16,675 nucleotides of DNA from Mageeibacillus sp. UBA3708. Lineage in GTDB: Bacteria; Bacillota; Clostridia; Saccharofermentanales; Saccharofermentanaceae. The position numbers and the translations under genes were made by a program. Shown here one piece after another: positions 1 to 7,697 of this stretch (position 1 is its first letter; every line of letters begins with the position of its first letter). The notes under the pieces are model-generated. The model was not told the DNA's origin. It worked only from the letters and a program-made list of their open reading frames with translations, and did no database searches. The stretch covers positions 1 to 16,675 of the forward strand of contig DFIB01000034.1 in the NCBI GenBank assembly GCA_002371375.1, read 5' to 3'.

Positions 1-344
1 TGGGATTTACTGTTGAGAAGGATGTTATGTATGATGACGTCCGAGATGTGAATATCTCTTTTATGCGCAATGGTGATTACCGTGTCGAACTGATAGAACC
101 GGCATCCAAGGAATCGCCGCTGTATCCGCTTCTGAAGAATTATAAGAATTCGCCTTATCATTTGTGCTATATCGTCGATGATCTTGAGGGAGCGCGCAGG
201 GAACTCGAAGAGCGGGGCTTTATGGTTATCAGGGATACCGAACCGGCTCCGGCGCTGTGTGGGCGCAATGTCATATTTATGGTCAGTGCCGATATCGGGA
301 TCATTGAACTGGTTACTAAGAGCGTCGGGGAAGGTGATTTCTGA
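1..344 (+). CDS. VOC (glyoxalase/dioxygenase) family protein, 5' end outside window
   Basis: The reading frame is open from the window edge (first full codon at base 3) to the TGA at 342-344, so the ATG at 27 is probably internal. The in-frame residues before it, GFTVEKD, fit the 'lGF.ve' strand that opens a vicinal-oxygen-chelate module. The visible part contains RNGDYRVELIEP, a YHLCYIVDD strand and a final IELV strand. This is the usual beta-alpha-beta-beta-beta pattern, with a Glu in ELIEP and a His in YHLCY as possible metal ligands. The family includes methylmalonyl-CoA epimerase and glyoxalases; the substrate cannot be told. The stop overlaps the next start by one base (TGATG), so it is almost certainly co-translated with the MBOAT gene. 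A role in an acyl-modification locus is inference from that neighbour. Confidence 0.8.
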   Translation, partial: GFTVEKDVMYDDVRDVNISFMRNGDYRVELIEPASKESPLYPLLKNYKNSPYHLCYIVDDLEGARRELEERGFMVIRDTEPAPALCGRNVIFMVSADIGIIELVTKSVGEGDF

Positions 345-1858
345 TGAGCCTTGTATCCTTTAATTTCCTGATATTTGTTGCGGCTGTTTTTGCCGTCTAT
401 TACATTTGTCCGGTCAAGATCAGACAGTATGTGCTCGTGCCGGCCAATATCGTCTTCTGCTGCTTTGCGGGAATATACACTTTTGCTTTTGTATTGCTGT
501 CAATTGTTACCACGTTCATCGGAGGACTTCTGGCAGGATCTAAAGACGCAAAACCTGCCGCTAAAAATACGGTTGCCGCCGTTGTTATAATCTTTAACTT
601 CGCACTGCTCTGCACAGTCAAATTCTATGGAGTTATGGGAATGGTTGAAGAGCAGCTTAACTCCCTTCTCGGTGCCTCATCAGGATCCTGGCTGGCCTTC
701 GCCGTGCCGCTGGGCATGTCATTTTACACACTGCAGCTTATCGGATATGTGCTCGATTGTCTGTGGGGCAAGACGGAGCCTGAGAAGAACTTCATAAAGT
801 ATTTTATATTCGGTTCTTATTTCCCTTATCTGACATCCGGACCGATGAACAGGTATGATGTATTATCTGCCGAGATTGCCCGTAATCACCGCCTGTCACT
901 TGCAAATATCAAGACCGGTATCATCAGGATATGCTGGGGATTCTTCAAGAAGCTGATCATTGCCGAGCGCGCCGGCGTCATCGTCAACGCTGTTTACGGC
1001 GATCACAGCATATATACCGGCGGATATGTTGTGCTGGGAGTTTTTGCCTTTGCGATTCAGCTTTATACGGATTTCTCCGGGTGCATGGACGTGGTCATCG
1101 GCGTATCGCAGCTGCTGGACATCAGGATGCCCGAGAACTTCAACTCCCCTTATTTCGCAAGGAGCATCAGGGAATACTGGAGAAGGTGGCATATAACCCT
1201 TGGTGATTATCTTGCAGATTACCTGTATTATCCGCTCCTTAAGAGCGCTCCTCTCGTTAAGATCGGCGATGTCTCCAAGAAAGCTCTGGGCAAGAAGAAG
1301 GGGAAGAAGGTCCCGATCTATGTTGCAATGATCATACTCTGGACTGCCATCGGATACTGGCATGGCGGCCTGTGGAAATACATCATTGGCTCAGGTCTTC
1401 TGCATTGCTTCTACATTGTGTCCGGCATGATCGCCGAGCCGCTGTTCGAGAAGATCCGCCCTTTACTTAAGAGCGATAAACTGCCCTATAAGCTTTTCCA
1501 GGTGCTGAGGACATTTGTACTTGTGCTTCTGGGCTTTGTTTTCTTCCGCTCGGCAGATGTCCCTGATGCTGTCGGAATGCTCGGCGCTTTGTTTGCCGCG
1601 CCGGCAGGGGAGGCGGCTATCGATCTTGGTATGGCTGACTTCATCGTCCTCGGTGCTGCACTTCTTATCCTCACGGCAGTTGATCTGTACAAGTTCAGAC
1701 CTAAGGATACGGATGAGCCGAGATCAGTCATTAAGCTCACCGAGAACAGGCCTGTTCTGACCTGGCTGGTGATAGTATTCCTGATCGCTTCAGTTCTTGT
1801 CTGGGGAATGTACGGACTCGGATATAACGCAAGTTCTTTTATCTATGCTAGTATATAA
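344..1858 (+). CDS. MBOAT-family membrane O-acyltransferase (AlgI/DltB-like)
   Basis: This 504-residue polytopic membrane protein starts at the ATG overlapping the preceding stop, behind a GGGGAAGGTGA ribosome site. MBOAT hallmarks are clear. REYWRRWHITLGDYLADYLYYPL (around residues 275-297, His near 283) is the family signature. GYWHGGLWKYI (His near 340) carries the predicted catalytic histidine. Hydrophobic helices run from residue 5 to the C terminus (about ten, by eye). Relatives such as AlgI, DltB and PatA move acetyl or D-alanyl groups onto extracytoplasmic polymers. The substrate here is unknown. The VOC gene upstream and the acyltransferase-3 gene downstream suggest cell-envelope or secreted-product acylation. 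Length is normal for the family (about 450-520 residues). Confidence 0.93.
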   Translation: MSLVSFNFLIFVAAVFAVYYICPVKIRQYVLVPANIVFCCFAGIYTFAFVLLSIVTTFIGGLLAGSKDAKPAAKNTVAAVVIIFNFALLCTVKFYGVMGMVEEQLNSLLGASSGSWLAFAVPLGMSFYTLQLIGYVLDCLWGKTEPEKNFIKYFIFGSYFPYLTSGPMNRYDVLSAEIARNHRLSLANIKTGIIRICWGFFKKLIIAERAGVIVNAVYGDHSIYTGGYVVLGVFAFAIQLYTDFSGCMDVVIGVSQLLDIRMPENFNSPYFARSIREYWRRWHITLGDYLADYLYYPLLKSAPLVKIGDVSKKALGKKKGKKVPIYVAMIILWTAIGYWHGGLWKYIIGSGLLHCFYIVSGMIAEPLFEKIRPLLKSDKLPYKLFQVLRTFVLVLLGFVFFRSADVPDAVGMLGALFAAPAGEAAIDLGMADFIVLGAALLILTAVDLYKFRPKDTDEPRSVIKLTENRPVLTWLVIVFLIASVLVWGMYGLGYNASSFIYASI

Positions 1859-1879
1859 TATCGTTACGGAGGTTGTTCT

Positions 1880-2479
1880 ATGAACATTGTATGTCTTGAT
1901 ATGGAAGGTGTGCTGGTCCCTGAGATATGGATTGCTTTCGCGAAAGAATCGGGTATTCCGGAGCTTAAGCGCACGACCAGAGATGAACCCGATTACGATA
2001 AGCTTATGCGCTGGAGACTCGGCATATTGAAAGAACACGGATTAGGACTTCCGCAAATACAGGAGGTAATCTCGCGTATCGAGCCGCTTCCTGGTGCAAG
2101 AGAGTTCCTTGATGCACTCAGAGAGAAGACGCAGGTTATAATCCTGAGCGATACTTTCGAGGAGTTCGCAATGCCTCTTATGAGAAAGCTCGGCTGGCCG
2201 TCGCTGTTCTGCAACAGTCTTGAAGTCGCACCCGACGGAGAGATCACCGGGTTTAAGATGAGAATAGAGAATTCCAAGCTGACAACTGTCAAAGGGCTTC
2301 AGAGCATAGGGTTTGACACCATCGCAGCAGGGGACAGCTATAACGACCTCGGCATGATCAAGGCATCCAAGGCGGGATTCCTGTTCAAGAGTACGGAGCA
2401 GATCAAGAATGACAATCCCGATCTTCCCGCATTTGAAGAATTCGATGAACTTCTCGAGGCGATAACCGGGGCATTGTGA
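1880..2479 (+). CDS. thrH: ThrH-type HAD phosphatase (phosphoserine phosphatase / homoserine phosphotransferase)
   Basis: This 199-residue HAD-superfamily protein begins 21 bp after the MBOAT gene, behind GGAGG at 1868-1872. Motif I is CLDMEGVLVPEIW, with Asp7 as nucleophile and Glu9 in place of the usual second Asp, which is typical of ThrH. Motif II is IILSDTFEEF, and motif IV is AAGDSYNDLGM with the acidic Mg2+ ligands. Known ThrH enzymes dephosphorylate phosphoserine and can transfer the phosphate to homoserine. The protein has no signal peptide and should be cytosolic. Its position between two membrane acyltransferase genes is odd for an amino-acid enzyme, so its in vivo substrate may differ. 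Family assignment is strong; substrate is inference. Confidence 0.88.
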   Translation: MNIVCLDMEGVLVPEIWIAFAKESGIPELKRTTRDEPDYDKLMRWRLGILKEHGLGLPQIQEVISRIEPLPGAREFLDALREKTQVIILSDTFEEFAMPLMRKLGWPSLFCNSLEVAPDGEITGFKMRIENSKLTTVKGLQSIGFDTIAAGDSYNDLGMIKASKAGFLFKSTEQIKNDNPDLPAFEEFDELLEAITGAL

Positions 2480-2489
2480 TCAGCCGCAT

Positions 2490-3456
2490 ATGGATACCAG
2501 GGCGGGACGGAACGATACTGTTGATGTTGTAAGGATACTTGCCTGCTTTGGTATATTGCTGTGCCACGTCCAGTTTCCCGCTCCGGCAAGGGATTATTCA
2601 ATGGGCATTGCCCGTTTTGCCGTACCATATTTTCTGTTCCTGACCGGGTGGTATACATATGATAAAGACGAGTCGTTAATCTGCCGCAAACTGGTAAAAA
2701 GTATCAGATCTTCATTGATTCTTACTTTAGTTGGAAGCGCTGTGATTGCGGTAATGAATACTATAAATTGTATGACGATCGGGAGACTGCCTTTCGACTG
2801 GTTTACAGGTTACTGGCAGGGTTCTGCGCTATTTGATTTTATTGTCCTTAACAGGGCGGATTTCCTATGCAGCGTGATGTGGTATATGTTCGCGCTGATT
2901 TATGCGCTGGTTGTGATGCTGATCCTTGCAAAGTTACATGTTTTGAAGTTTATTTATTTCCTTGCACCGGTCGTTCTCCTTATCAACATTGCATTGTCAT
3001 GGTTTGTTAATTCAGTGGTATTACCAGAATAACTGGCTCATGATGGCACTGCCGTGTTTGCTTACAGGCGGACTGATGAGACGGATGAATACGGCTTCAC
3101 GGGTACCGGTATCCGCATCGGTAACAGGCATAATCTCGGGAATCATTATAACGGTTATCGAAGTATTTATGATCGGCAACAAGGTCATTTACCTTGGAAC
3201 AATTCCTCTGGCGGTTGGACTGTTTATTCTTGCAATGCAGATGAAGGATAAAAAGTGGCCTGATCTGCTGCCGTTATTCGGCAGGGAGTGTACTGCCGTT
3301 ATCTTCATACTTCATTGCCCGGTGCGCAATCTCATATATTACGGATTTGCTTTCTATCCCACAGGTCTTACAGCGTATCTGATGCCGTTTATTGTTTTTG
3401 CGGTTTGCGGGCTTGCCGCTACGGTCAAGATGATCGTCAGCCGCCGACTTCTTTGA
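2490..3456 (+). pseudogene. Acyltransferase-3 family membrane protein, frameshifted
   Basis: The first frame (2490-3032, 180 residues) begins TVDVVRILACFGILLCHVQFP. This is the N-terminal helix of the acyltransferase-3 family, with its conserved Arg and His, followed by several membrane helices. It ends ...SWFVNSVVLPE-stop. The +1 frame then continues without interruption as WYYQNNWLMMALPCLLTGG to the TGA at 3454-3456, with more membrane helices. Skipping one base near 3012-3016 joins the two into a protein of about 321 residues, normal for the family. So there is either a one-base insertion, making a pseudogene, or a sequence error. No slippery heptamer or long homopolymer is visible at the junction. 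The start lies 11 bp after thrH with only a weak ribosome site. The last 20 bp overlap the convergent kinase gene. Confidence 0.82.
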
Positions 3457-4471
3457 TCAACACATCGGGATATGTTATTATCAATCCCATGACTATCAAG
3501 AGAAGAGCTGCGGTGGCTATTGCATACAGGATCCTCACAATATATTTAAGTGCGCCTTTGAGGTCGGCACCCGGTGCCTTAAGGAACAGGCCTGTCCAGT
3601 CGAAGATCATATCAACCGACAGGAACGCACTTACAAAAACATAGAGAGCAAACACGATGTATTTGAACATGTTGTCCCGGCGGTACGCGTTGAAAACGAA
3701 TGCGACCATCATCACCGCTATCCAGAACATTACGCAGATCACCTTCTTGTAAGTCACGCCTGTGCGGAATCCGGGTATGGGGAAGAAGGACCTCTTGCCG
3801 TTCGGATTGCCGCCCCTCAGAGCGGTGATAAGCTCCGAGATATTGGTATATCTCTCGTCAGGATTAAATGCCGATGCTTTGTCAGCAACTCTGAGAAGTC
3901 TCTTATCGTTCGGGAAAGCCTCCCTTATCAGAAGCCCGATAGCATATATGTCGGTCCTCTCGTCAGACTGTCTGAATCCGTACTGCTCAGGAGCGGCCAT
4001 TCCTTCGGTGCCGATCAGGACAGTGTCACGTTTGGCCCCCGGCTTATACACCTTGGCCGCATCGTAATCAATTATCTTAAGGTCGCCGTCCTCGGCAATG
4101 ATGATATTGCTGAGCTTGATATCCCTGTGGATTATCTGATGAGGGGCGTCATGCAGATACTTGATGCCATAACACAACTGCACGAAATAATTAAGCTTCA
4201 CCTCATCCGTCAGCCTGCCGCTGTATATCACACTGTCGAAAGAAGAACCCTGGATATACTCCTCAACAACACGGAGCACTCCATCCTTCTCCATGATGTC
4301 ATAGATCCTGGGAATGAACTTATTCGGGTTATCCTTAATATACTGATAGACTGACAGGTCGTAGTGGACCAATGTCTTCATAAAGCATACATCGTGTGTT
4401 ATCTCGTTCATAACCAGACTATGCTTGTCGTCGTAGTGATATAATTCTTTGTAGATACCCTTATCATTCAT
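3437..4471 (-). CDS. Membrane-anchored Ser/Thr protein kinase
   Basis: This 344-residue protein has a kinase domain at about residues 15-220. The catalytic loop is HRDIKLSN (Asp117, Lys119, Asn122). The Mg2+-binding motif is DYD (Asp135) instead of DFG. APEQYG supplies the APE motif (160-162). TDIYAIG (Asp174) and DERY (Arg207) follow. The ATP-anchoring Lys is probably Lys32 in CFMKTL. No classical glycine-rich loop is seen. The kinase domain is followed by a short basic linker and three predicted membrane helices (about 243-262, 268-292, 308-333), which puts the kinase domain in the cytosol. Key catalytic residues are present, so activity is likely. The gene diverges from an HTH regulator at 4506, suggesting a functional pair (inference). 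Substrates are unknown. Confidence 0.88.
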   Translation of the reverse strand: MNDKGIYKELYHYDDKHSLVMNEITHDVCFMKTLVHYDLSVYQYIKDNPNKFIPRIYDIMEKDGVLRVVEEYIQGSSFDSVIYSGRLTDEVKLNYFVQLCYGIKYLHDAPHQIIHRDIKLSNIIIAEDGDLKIIDYDAAKVYKPGAKRDTVLIGTEGMAAPEQYGFRQSDERTDIYAIGLLIREAFPNDKRLLRVADKASAFNPDERYTNISELITALRGGNPNGKRSFFPIPGFRTGVTYKKVICVMFWIAVMMVAFVFNAYRRDNMFKYIVFALYVFVSAFLSVDMIFDWTGLFLKAPGADLKGALKYIVRILYAIATAALLLIVMGLIITYPDVLIKEVGG

Positions 4472-4477
4472 GATTGT

Positions 4478-4486
4478 ATTGTACCA
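4478..4486 (-). promoter_or_regulatory. Possible extended -10 promoter of the kinase gene
   Basis: On the minus strand TGG-TACAAT forms an extended -10 element whose hexamer ends six bases before the kinase ATG at 4471. A second overlapping TACAAT lies at 4473-4478. If used, transcription would begin at or almost at the start codon. That would fit the absence of any Shine-Dalgarno sequence before this ATG. No good -35 box is visible. Confidence 0.35.
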
Positions 4487-4505
4487 TTATTTGGGGAGGA
4501 TAGAG

Positions 4506-4937
4506 ATGATTAACAATGCCAATACAGACGAGCTTATGAACATCCTGAAGAATGCCGACAACACGCAGATCCTCGACGGATTTCTGTCGGATATCGACGG
4601 TGCCGCTTCTGACTTCAAATCGATCATCAATAAGATCCTCCTTGAGCGCAACATGTCCATTGCGGACATGCAGAAGAAGTCATGTGTCGCCCGTACATAC
4701 ATCTATCAGATCATGGACGGCACAAGGAATCCCGGACGCGACAAGGTGATCAGTATCGCACTGGCCCTGGAGCTCGATATTCAGGAATCGGTAAGACTTC
4801 TGAAGCTCACGAACAACGCGATACTCTATCCCAAGAACAGGCGGGATGCGATCTTGATCTACTCACTCAATAACAAACTTACGGTGCCTGACTGCAACAG
4901 ACTTCTCACGACATATGGAGAGGCGGAGCTGGGGTAG
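4506..4937 (+). CDS. Small HTH (XRE-like) DNA-binding regulator
   Basis: The chosen start is the ATG at 4506, nine codons or so inside the longest frame, because GGGGAGGA at 4493-4500 sits just before it. The product is 143 residues. Residues about 45-110 resemble an XRE-type helix-turn-helix: ERNMSIADMQKKSCVARTYIYQIMDG is the recognition region, followed by NPGRDKVISIALALELDIQESVRLLKL, as in lambda-repressor-like folds. The C-terminal tail (NRRDAILIYSLNNKLTVPDCNRLL) may form a further helical unit. No membrane segment is visible. It is divergent from the kinase gene with only 34 bp between start codons, so it may control, or be controlled through, that kinase. That link is inference from arrangement. 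Confidence 0.75.
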   Translation: MINNANTDELMNILKNADNTQILDGFLSDIDGAASDFKSIINKILLERNMSIADMQKKSCVARTYIYQIMDGTRNPGRDKVISIALALELDIQESVRLLKLTNNAILYPKNRRDAILIYSLNNKLTVPDCNRLLTTYGEAELG

Positions 4938-4993
4938 GGAAATGAATCTCCTTCGCAAGAATCGCTCCTGTGGCAGAAGTGTGTATCACATAA

Positions 4994-5836
4994 TCAGAAT
5001 TCACTCGGAACATATATGTATTCGATCCTGTCATATTTTTTAGCTGAAGAAGGAATGCTTATTTCTGCAACGTCTTTATCCCCGACATTTTTAAGGCCAT
5101 CGGCATACACGCTGAAATATCCGTCTTCATATCCAATGATCTTATCGCCTTTGTAGAAGAGAATCCTAAATTCGTCAAATACACTCATATCCCCTCTGGT
5201 GTATTCAAAAGTCAGGTATAGACTATTCTTCTTGCTGTTGTGTTTTACAAGTGCTACCTCAAAGATATTATCATCTCCTAATGATGTGAAAATCTCATAG
5301 TCTACAGCACGAAGAGTGTCGGTGAGGTCTCTTTTCAATACCGCTGAATACTCAATGGTTGCGTTTTTAAACTCTTTGTCAGACAAGTCAGAAAAAGTGA
5401 AGTGAAAGCAACTGTACTGACCTTTTACCAAAACTACATCATCTGATGTTTTGTCTATGATGTCTCCATTTGAATCATATGCTAAAGCCGTTACTTCAAT
5501 CCGACACGTAGCCTTTGCTTTTACCTTATGAACTACCTGATTATGGTATGTCTTAAAGCTTCCTGTTTCTACAAGAGAATAATAATCATTCTCCTCGTAT
5601 GCTGATCTTGTCTCGGATGTCTCGACCGTAACATCTGAAGTATCAGCAGGTGAAGAAGTTGTTTGTATGGTCGTAGTTGCTTCTGTAGTTGTTGCCTCAA
5701 CGGTCGTTGTCGTAGCCTCAGTCTCAGTTGTTGTTTCGCTTGTCTCTTCTTCTGTATTGCCTGAAGAACATGCTGCCGTTATGCACAGCATTGATACGGT
5801 CAATAACAGTGATATAACATTCCTTGCTTTCTTCAT
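4994..5836 (-). CDS. Thr-rich surface lipoprotein with predicted beta-sandwich domains
   Basis: The start at 5836 (MKKARN) is preferred over the upstream in-frame ATG at 5851 because GGAGGTG at 5842-5848 is well spaced from it. The 280-residue product has a lipoprotein signal: basic MKKARN, a hydrophobic stretch, then CITAAC with Cys23 as the lipidated residue. The -3 Thr is a loose lipobox. Residues about 28-80 are a Thr/Glu/Ser-rich linker, likely to span the cell wall. The remainder has two similar-looking beta-rich segments, around VKAKATCRIEVTALAYDSNGDI and FRILFYKGDKIIGYEDGYF, recalling FxLYD-type extracellular domains. I do not recognise a specific function. It is convergent with the HTH gene (56 bp between stops) and probably has its own promoter. 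Confidence 0.8.
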   Translation of the reverse strand: MKKARNVISLLLTVSMLCITAACSSGNTEEETSETTTETEATTTTVEATTTEATTTIQTTSSPADTSDVTVETSETRSAYEENDYYSLVETGSFKTYHNQVVHKVKAKATCRIEVTALAYDSNGDIIDKTSDDVVLVKGQYSCFHFTFSDLSDKEFKNATIEYSAVLKRDLTDTLRAVDYEIFTSLGDDNIFEVALVKHNSKKNSLYLTFEYTRGDMSVFDEFRILFYKGDKIIGYEDGYFSVYADGLKNVGDKDVAEISIPSSAKKYDRIEYIYVPSEF

Positions 5837-5864
5837 GATATTCACCTCCATAACGTATGAGTTT

Positions 5865-5873
5865 TTTATACCA
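5865..5873 (-). promoter_or_regulatory. Extended -10 promoter of the lipoprotein gene
   Basis: Minus-strand TGG-TATAAA matches an extended -10 element and lies about 20 bp upstream of the GGAGGTG ribosome site. No convincing -35 box is visible 16-18 bp further upstream. Confidence 0.45.
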
Positions 5874-5891
5874 CGAAAAGGGAACCTCTAG

Positions 5892-5908
5892 GTATGCGGC
5901 CGGCATAC
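5892..5908. repeat. Short perfect inverted repeat (GTATGC / GCATAC)
   Basis: Six-base arms at 5892-5897 and 5903-5908 enclose a five-base GC loop, in the gap between the lipoprotein promoter and the end of the zinc-ribbon gene. There is no T-run on either side. It could be a weak terminator for the upstream operon or an operator. Confidence 0.4.
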
Positions 5909-5965
5909 ATTTATGCGCATAGCAGACTCGAATGTTTCAGTACAAGACGTTCCTGTATATGCCAC

Positions 5966-6346
5966 TCACACTGAAAATGATACGATAGTAAAAAACAATA
6001 CTAATGCGGCAACAATAAAAACGAAAATACTCTTTGTTTGTTTAGTCTTGGACAAACCAATGCCGGAAATGAAGAGCATTATCAATCCGACTATGACAAG
6101 AATCGCTCCGATCATCCGGTTGGGACAAAAAAGCGCAATAAGAGCCAGTATACCACCCATTACCCACAGTGAGTCATACGTTCCCATTCCCTGTGTCTGC
6201 TGTGTGACGGCAGGAGCAGGTGCAGCATCCGACGCTGTTATCTGTTCGGAGGTCATAGGTTCAATGCCGCTTGCCAAAGGCGCTCCGCACTGACTGCAGA
6301 ATTTGGTCCCTTCGACGTTATCCGCTCCGCATTTCGTACATCTCAT
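5966..6346 (-). CDS. Zinc-ribbon membrane protein
   Basis: This 126-residue protein opens with MRCTKCGADNVEGTKFCSQCGAPL. The two CxxC pairs (Cys3/6 and Cys17/20) form a zinc-ribbon of the kind common at the N terminus of small Firmicute membrane proteins. A Pro/Ala/Thr linker follows. Three hydrophobic segments come next: LWVMGGILALIALF, MIGAILVIVGLIMLFISGIGL and IFVFIVAALVLFFTIVSF. The ATG has AGAGG just upstream. The gene starts 18 bp after the end of the membrane-protein gene at 6365-6811, so the two form an operon. The specific function is unknown. Confidence 0.8.
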   Translation of the reverse strand: MRCTKCGADNVEGTKFCSQCGAPLASGIEPMTSEQITASDAAPAPAVTQQTQGMGTYDSLWVMGGILALIALFCPNRMIGAILVIVGLIMLFISGIGLSKTKQTKSIFVFIVAALVLFFTIVSFSV

Positions 6347-6364
6347 ATCAGTTGCCTCTGGGGG

Positions 6365-6811
6365 TTAATTGGTTTTCTGTTTTTTATATATTCCATACAA
6401 TCCTGTGATCAGGATTACACCTGCACCAAGCCAAAGGAAATAGAATCCGATACCATATTCGATCAGATCGCTCAAACTGTATCCGAAGAAGCTTGAACCG
6501 GCGGAATTATTCTGAAAGGTCAGGAATTCGATAACTGTTAATATAACTGCAAGGAGTCCTACTATCAGTATGATCAAAGGTTTTCTGATAATCGAGGCGG
6601 CAAGTCCCAGCACTCCGATCAGTATGAATAGTCCGGCGATGGAACCGATGCCGCCGTCAAGAAGAGCTATATCAAAAATACCAAGACTTGCATAAGGGAG
6701 CATTGTTCCCAGAATGAAGATGATGGATCCGAATAAACCGACAAACAAAACTTCATTAACAGACGATGCACTTGATTGTTTTTTGTCTTTAATTTGATTA
6801 GTGTTCTCCAT
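6365..6811 (-). CDS. Small four-helix membrane protein of unknown function
   Basis: This 148-residue protein has a charged, Ser-rich N terminus (about 18 residues) and then four predicted membrane helices: VLFVGLFGSIIFILGTML, GSIAGLFILIGVLGLAAS, PLIILIVGLLAVILTVIEF and FYFLWLGAGVILITGLYGI. It ends in a basic YKKQKTN tail. The layout resembles small membrane proteins often found beside zinc-ribbon proteins in Clostridia. I do not recognise a named family. A GGGGG-containing weak ribosome site precedes the ATG. It is the first gene of a two-gene unit with the zinc-ribbon protein. The 202 bp upstream (6812-7013) show no further gene and no clear terminator. Confidence 0.72.
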   Translation of the reverse strand: MENTNQIKDKKQSSASSVNEVLFVGLFGSIIFILGTMLPYASLGIFDIALLDGGIGSIAGLFILIGVLGLAASIIRKPLIILIVGLLAVILTVIEFLTFQNNSAGSSFFGYSLSDLIEYGIGFYFLWLGAGVILITGLYGIYKKQKTN

Positions 6812-7013
6812 AACTGCCCCCGAGTGGTAATAATTTTATTCTAAGTCAGTAACAGTGTATTTTGGTCTGCTGTAAGCATACAATTATTCGTTAGCTTTAT
6901 GAACACAGATATCGCTTGTAAACATCGACAGGAATACTAACAGCGAATACGAGATGAAGAAAGAACACGGCTGAGGCAATGACGCACGAGTATTTATCGT
7001 GGTAAAGACTATA

Positions 7014-7697
7014 CTAATTAACGTCCTCGAAGTTCCTGATGCAATAGTCGCTCATACGGCAGATATCTTCCCATGTGTTCTGGCCGATTCCGATAGGATC
7101 GTAAACTGCGCATGTGGCAAATCCGCCTGAACCTGCACCTTTGATGCACAGGGGAACATCCTCATACACAACGGCGCGGGCAGGGTCACTGCCTCCCGCG
7201 CTCTGCATTGCGCGGATATATATCGCCGGATCACTCTTGTCGGCGCGGCTTCCGATGTCATCAAGCGTTATTACCGCATCGAAAAGTTCCATCACCCCGC
7301 ATCTTTTGAGACACGGCTCCGCATTCTCCCTGAACAACGCGGTTGCCGCGGCGAGCCTGAATCCTTCACTTCTGGCTTTGCGCAGGTATTGTTCCGCGCC
7401 CTTCTTGAGCATGATGTGCTTCTTATAGTATTCGTTCACCATATCGTTCCACTCTTGCATTATCTCCTCAGGAGTATCTTCAAGCCCGAACAACTGCCGC
7501 GTGTAGTCCGCCGCATCCCTGATGCAGAGTCTCGTCACTGCCTCTGTGTATTCCGGAGTTACTTCAAATCCCCTCTTGCCGAGGAAATCGATATCCACCT
7601 GATTCCACACATGAAGCGAATCGAGGATCGTACCGTCCAGATCGAAAATAAGCACGTCAACATCCCGGTGCAGTTCCTTAAGGGAGGGTATGCTCAT
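7014..7697 (-). CDS. HAD-superfamily hydrolase (beta-phosphoglucomutase/phosphatase-like)
   Basis: The start is taken at 7697 (MSIPSLKELH), because minus-strand AAAGGAGG lies seven bases upstream; the longer open frame has no such site. The product is 227 residues. Motif I is FDLDGTILDS (Asp19 nucleophile, Asp21 acid/base). Motif II is the Thr in AAATALF, motif III is the Lys in RADKSDP, and motif IV is VVYEDVPLC with the acidic pair. A helical cap lies between motifs I and II. This is the subfamily that includes beta-phosphoglucomutase and small-phosphate-ester phosphatases; the substrate is unknown. It overlaps the upstream phosphatase gene by four bases (ATGA), implying translational coupling. 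Confidence 0.88.
   Translation of the reverse strand: MSIPSLKELHRDVDVLIFDLDGTILDSLHVWNQVDIDFLGKRGFEVTPEYTEAVTRLCIRDAADYTRQLFGLEDTPEEIMQEWNDMVNEYYKKHIMLKKGAEQYLRKARSEGFRLAAATALFRENAEPCLKRCGVMELFDAVITLDDIGSRADKSDPAIYIRAMQSAGGSDPARAVVYEDVPLCIKGAGSGGFATCAVYDPIGIGQNTWEDICRMSDYCIRNFEDVN

Noticed and set aside
896..1363. 155-codon antisense frame within the MBOAT gene
   Set aside because: Lies fully opposite a strongly supported gene and shows no domain features or ribosome site.
2962..3456. Separate gene starting at TTG 2962
   Set aside because: The first residues overlap the previous frame and are not family-like; homology starts only after the frameshift point, so it is the second half of the same gene.
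5913..6293. 126-codon plus-strand frame opposite the zinc-ribbon gene
   Set aside because: The minus-strand frame has the CxxC pairs, membrane helices and a ribosome site; the plus frame is its shadow.
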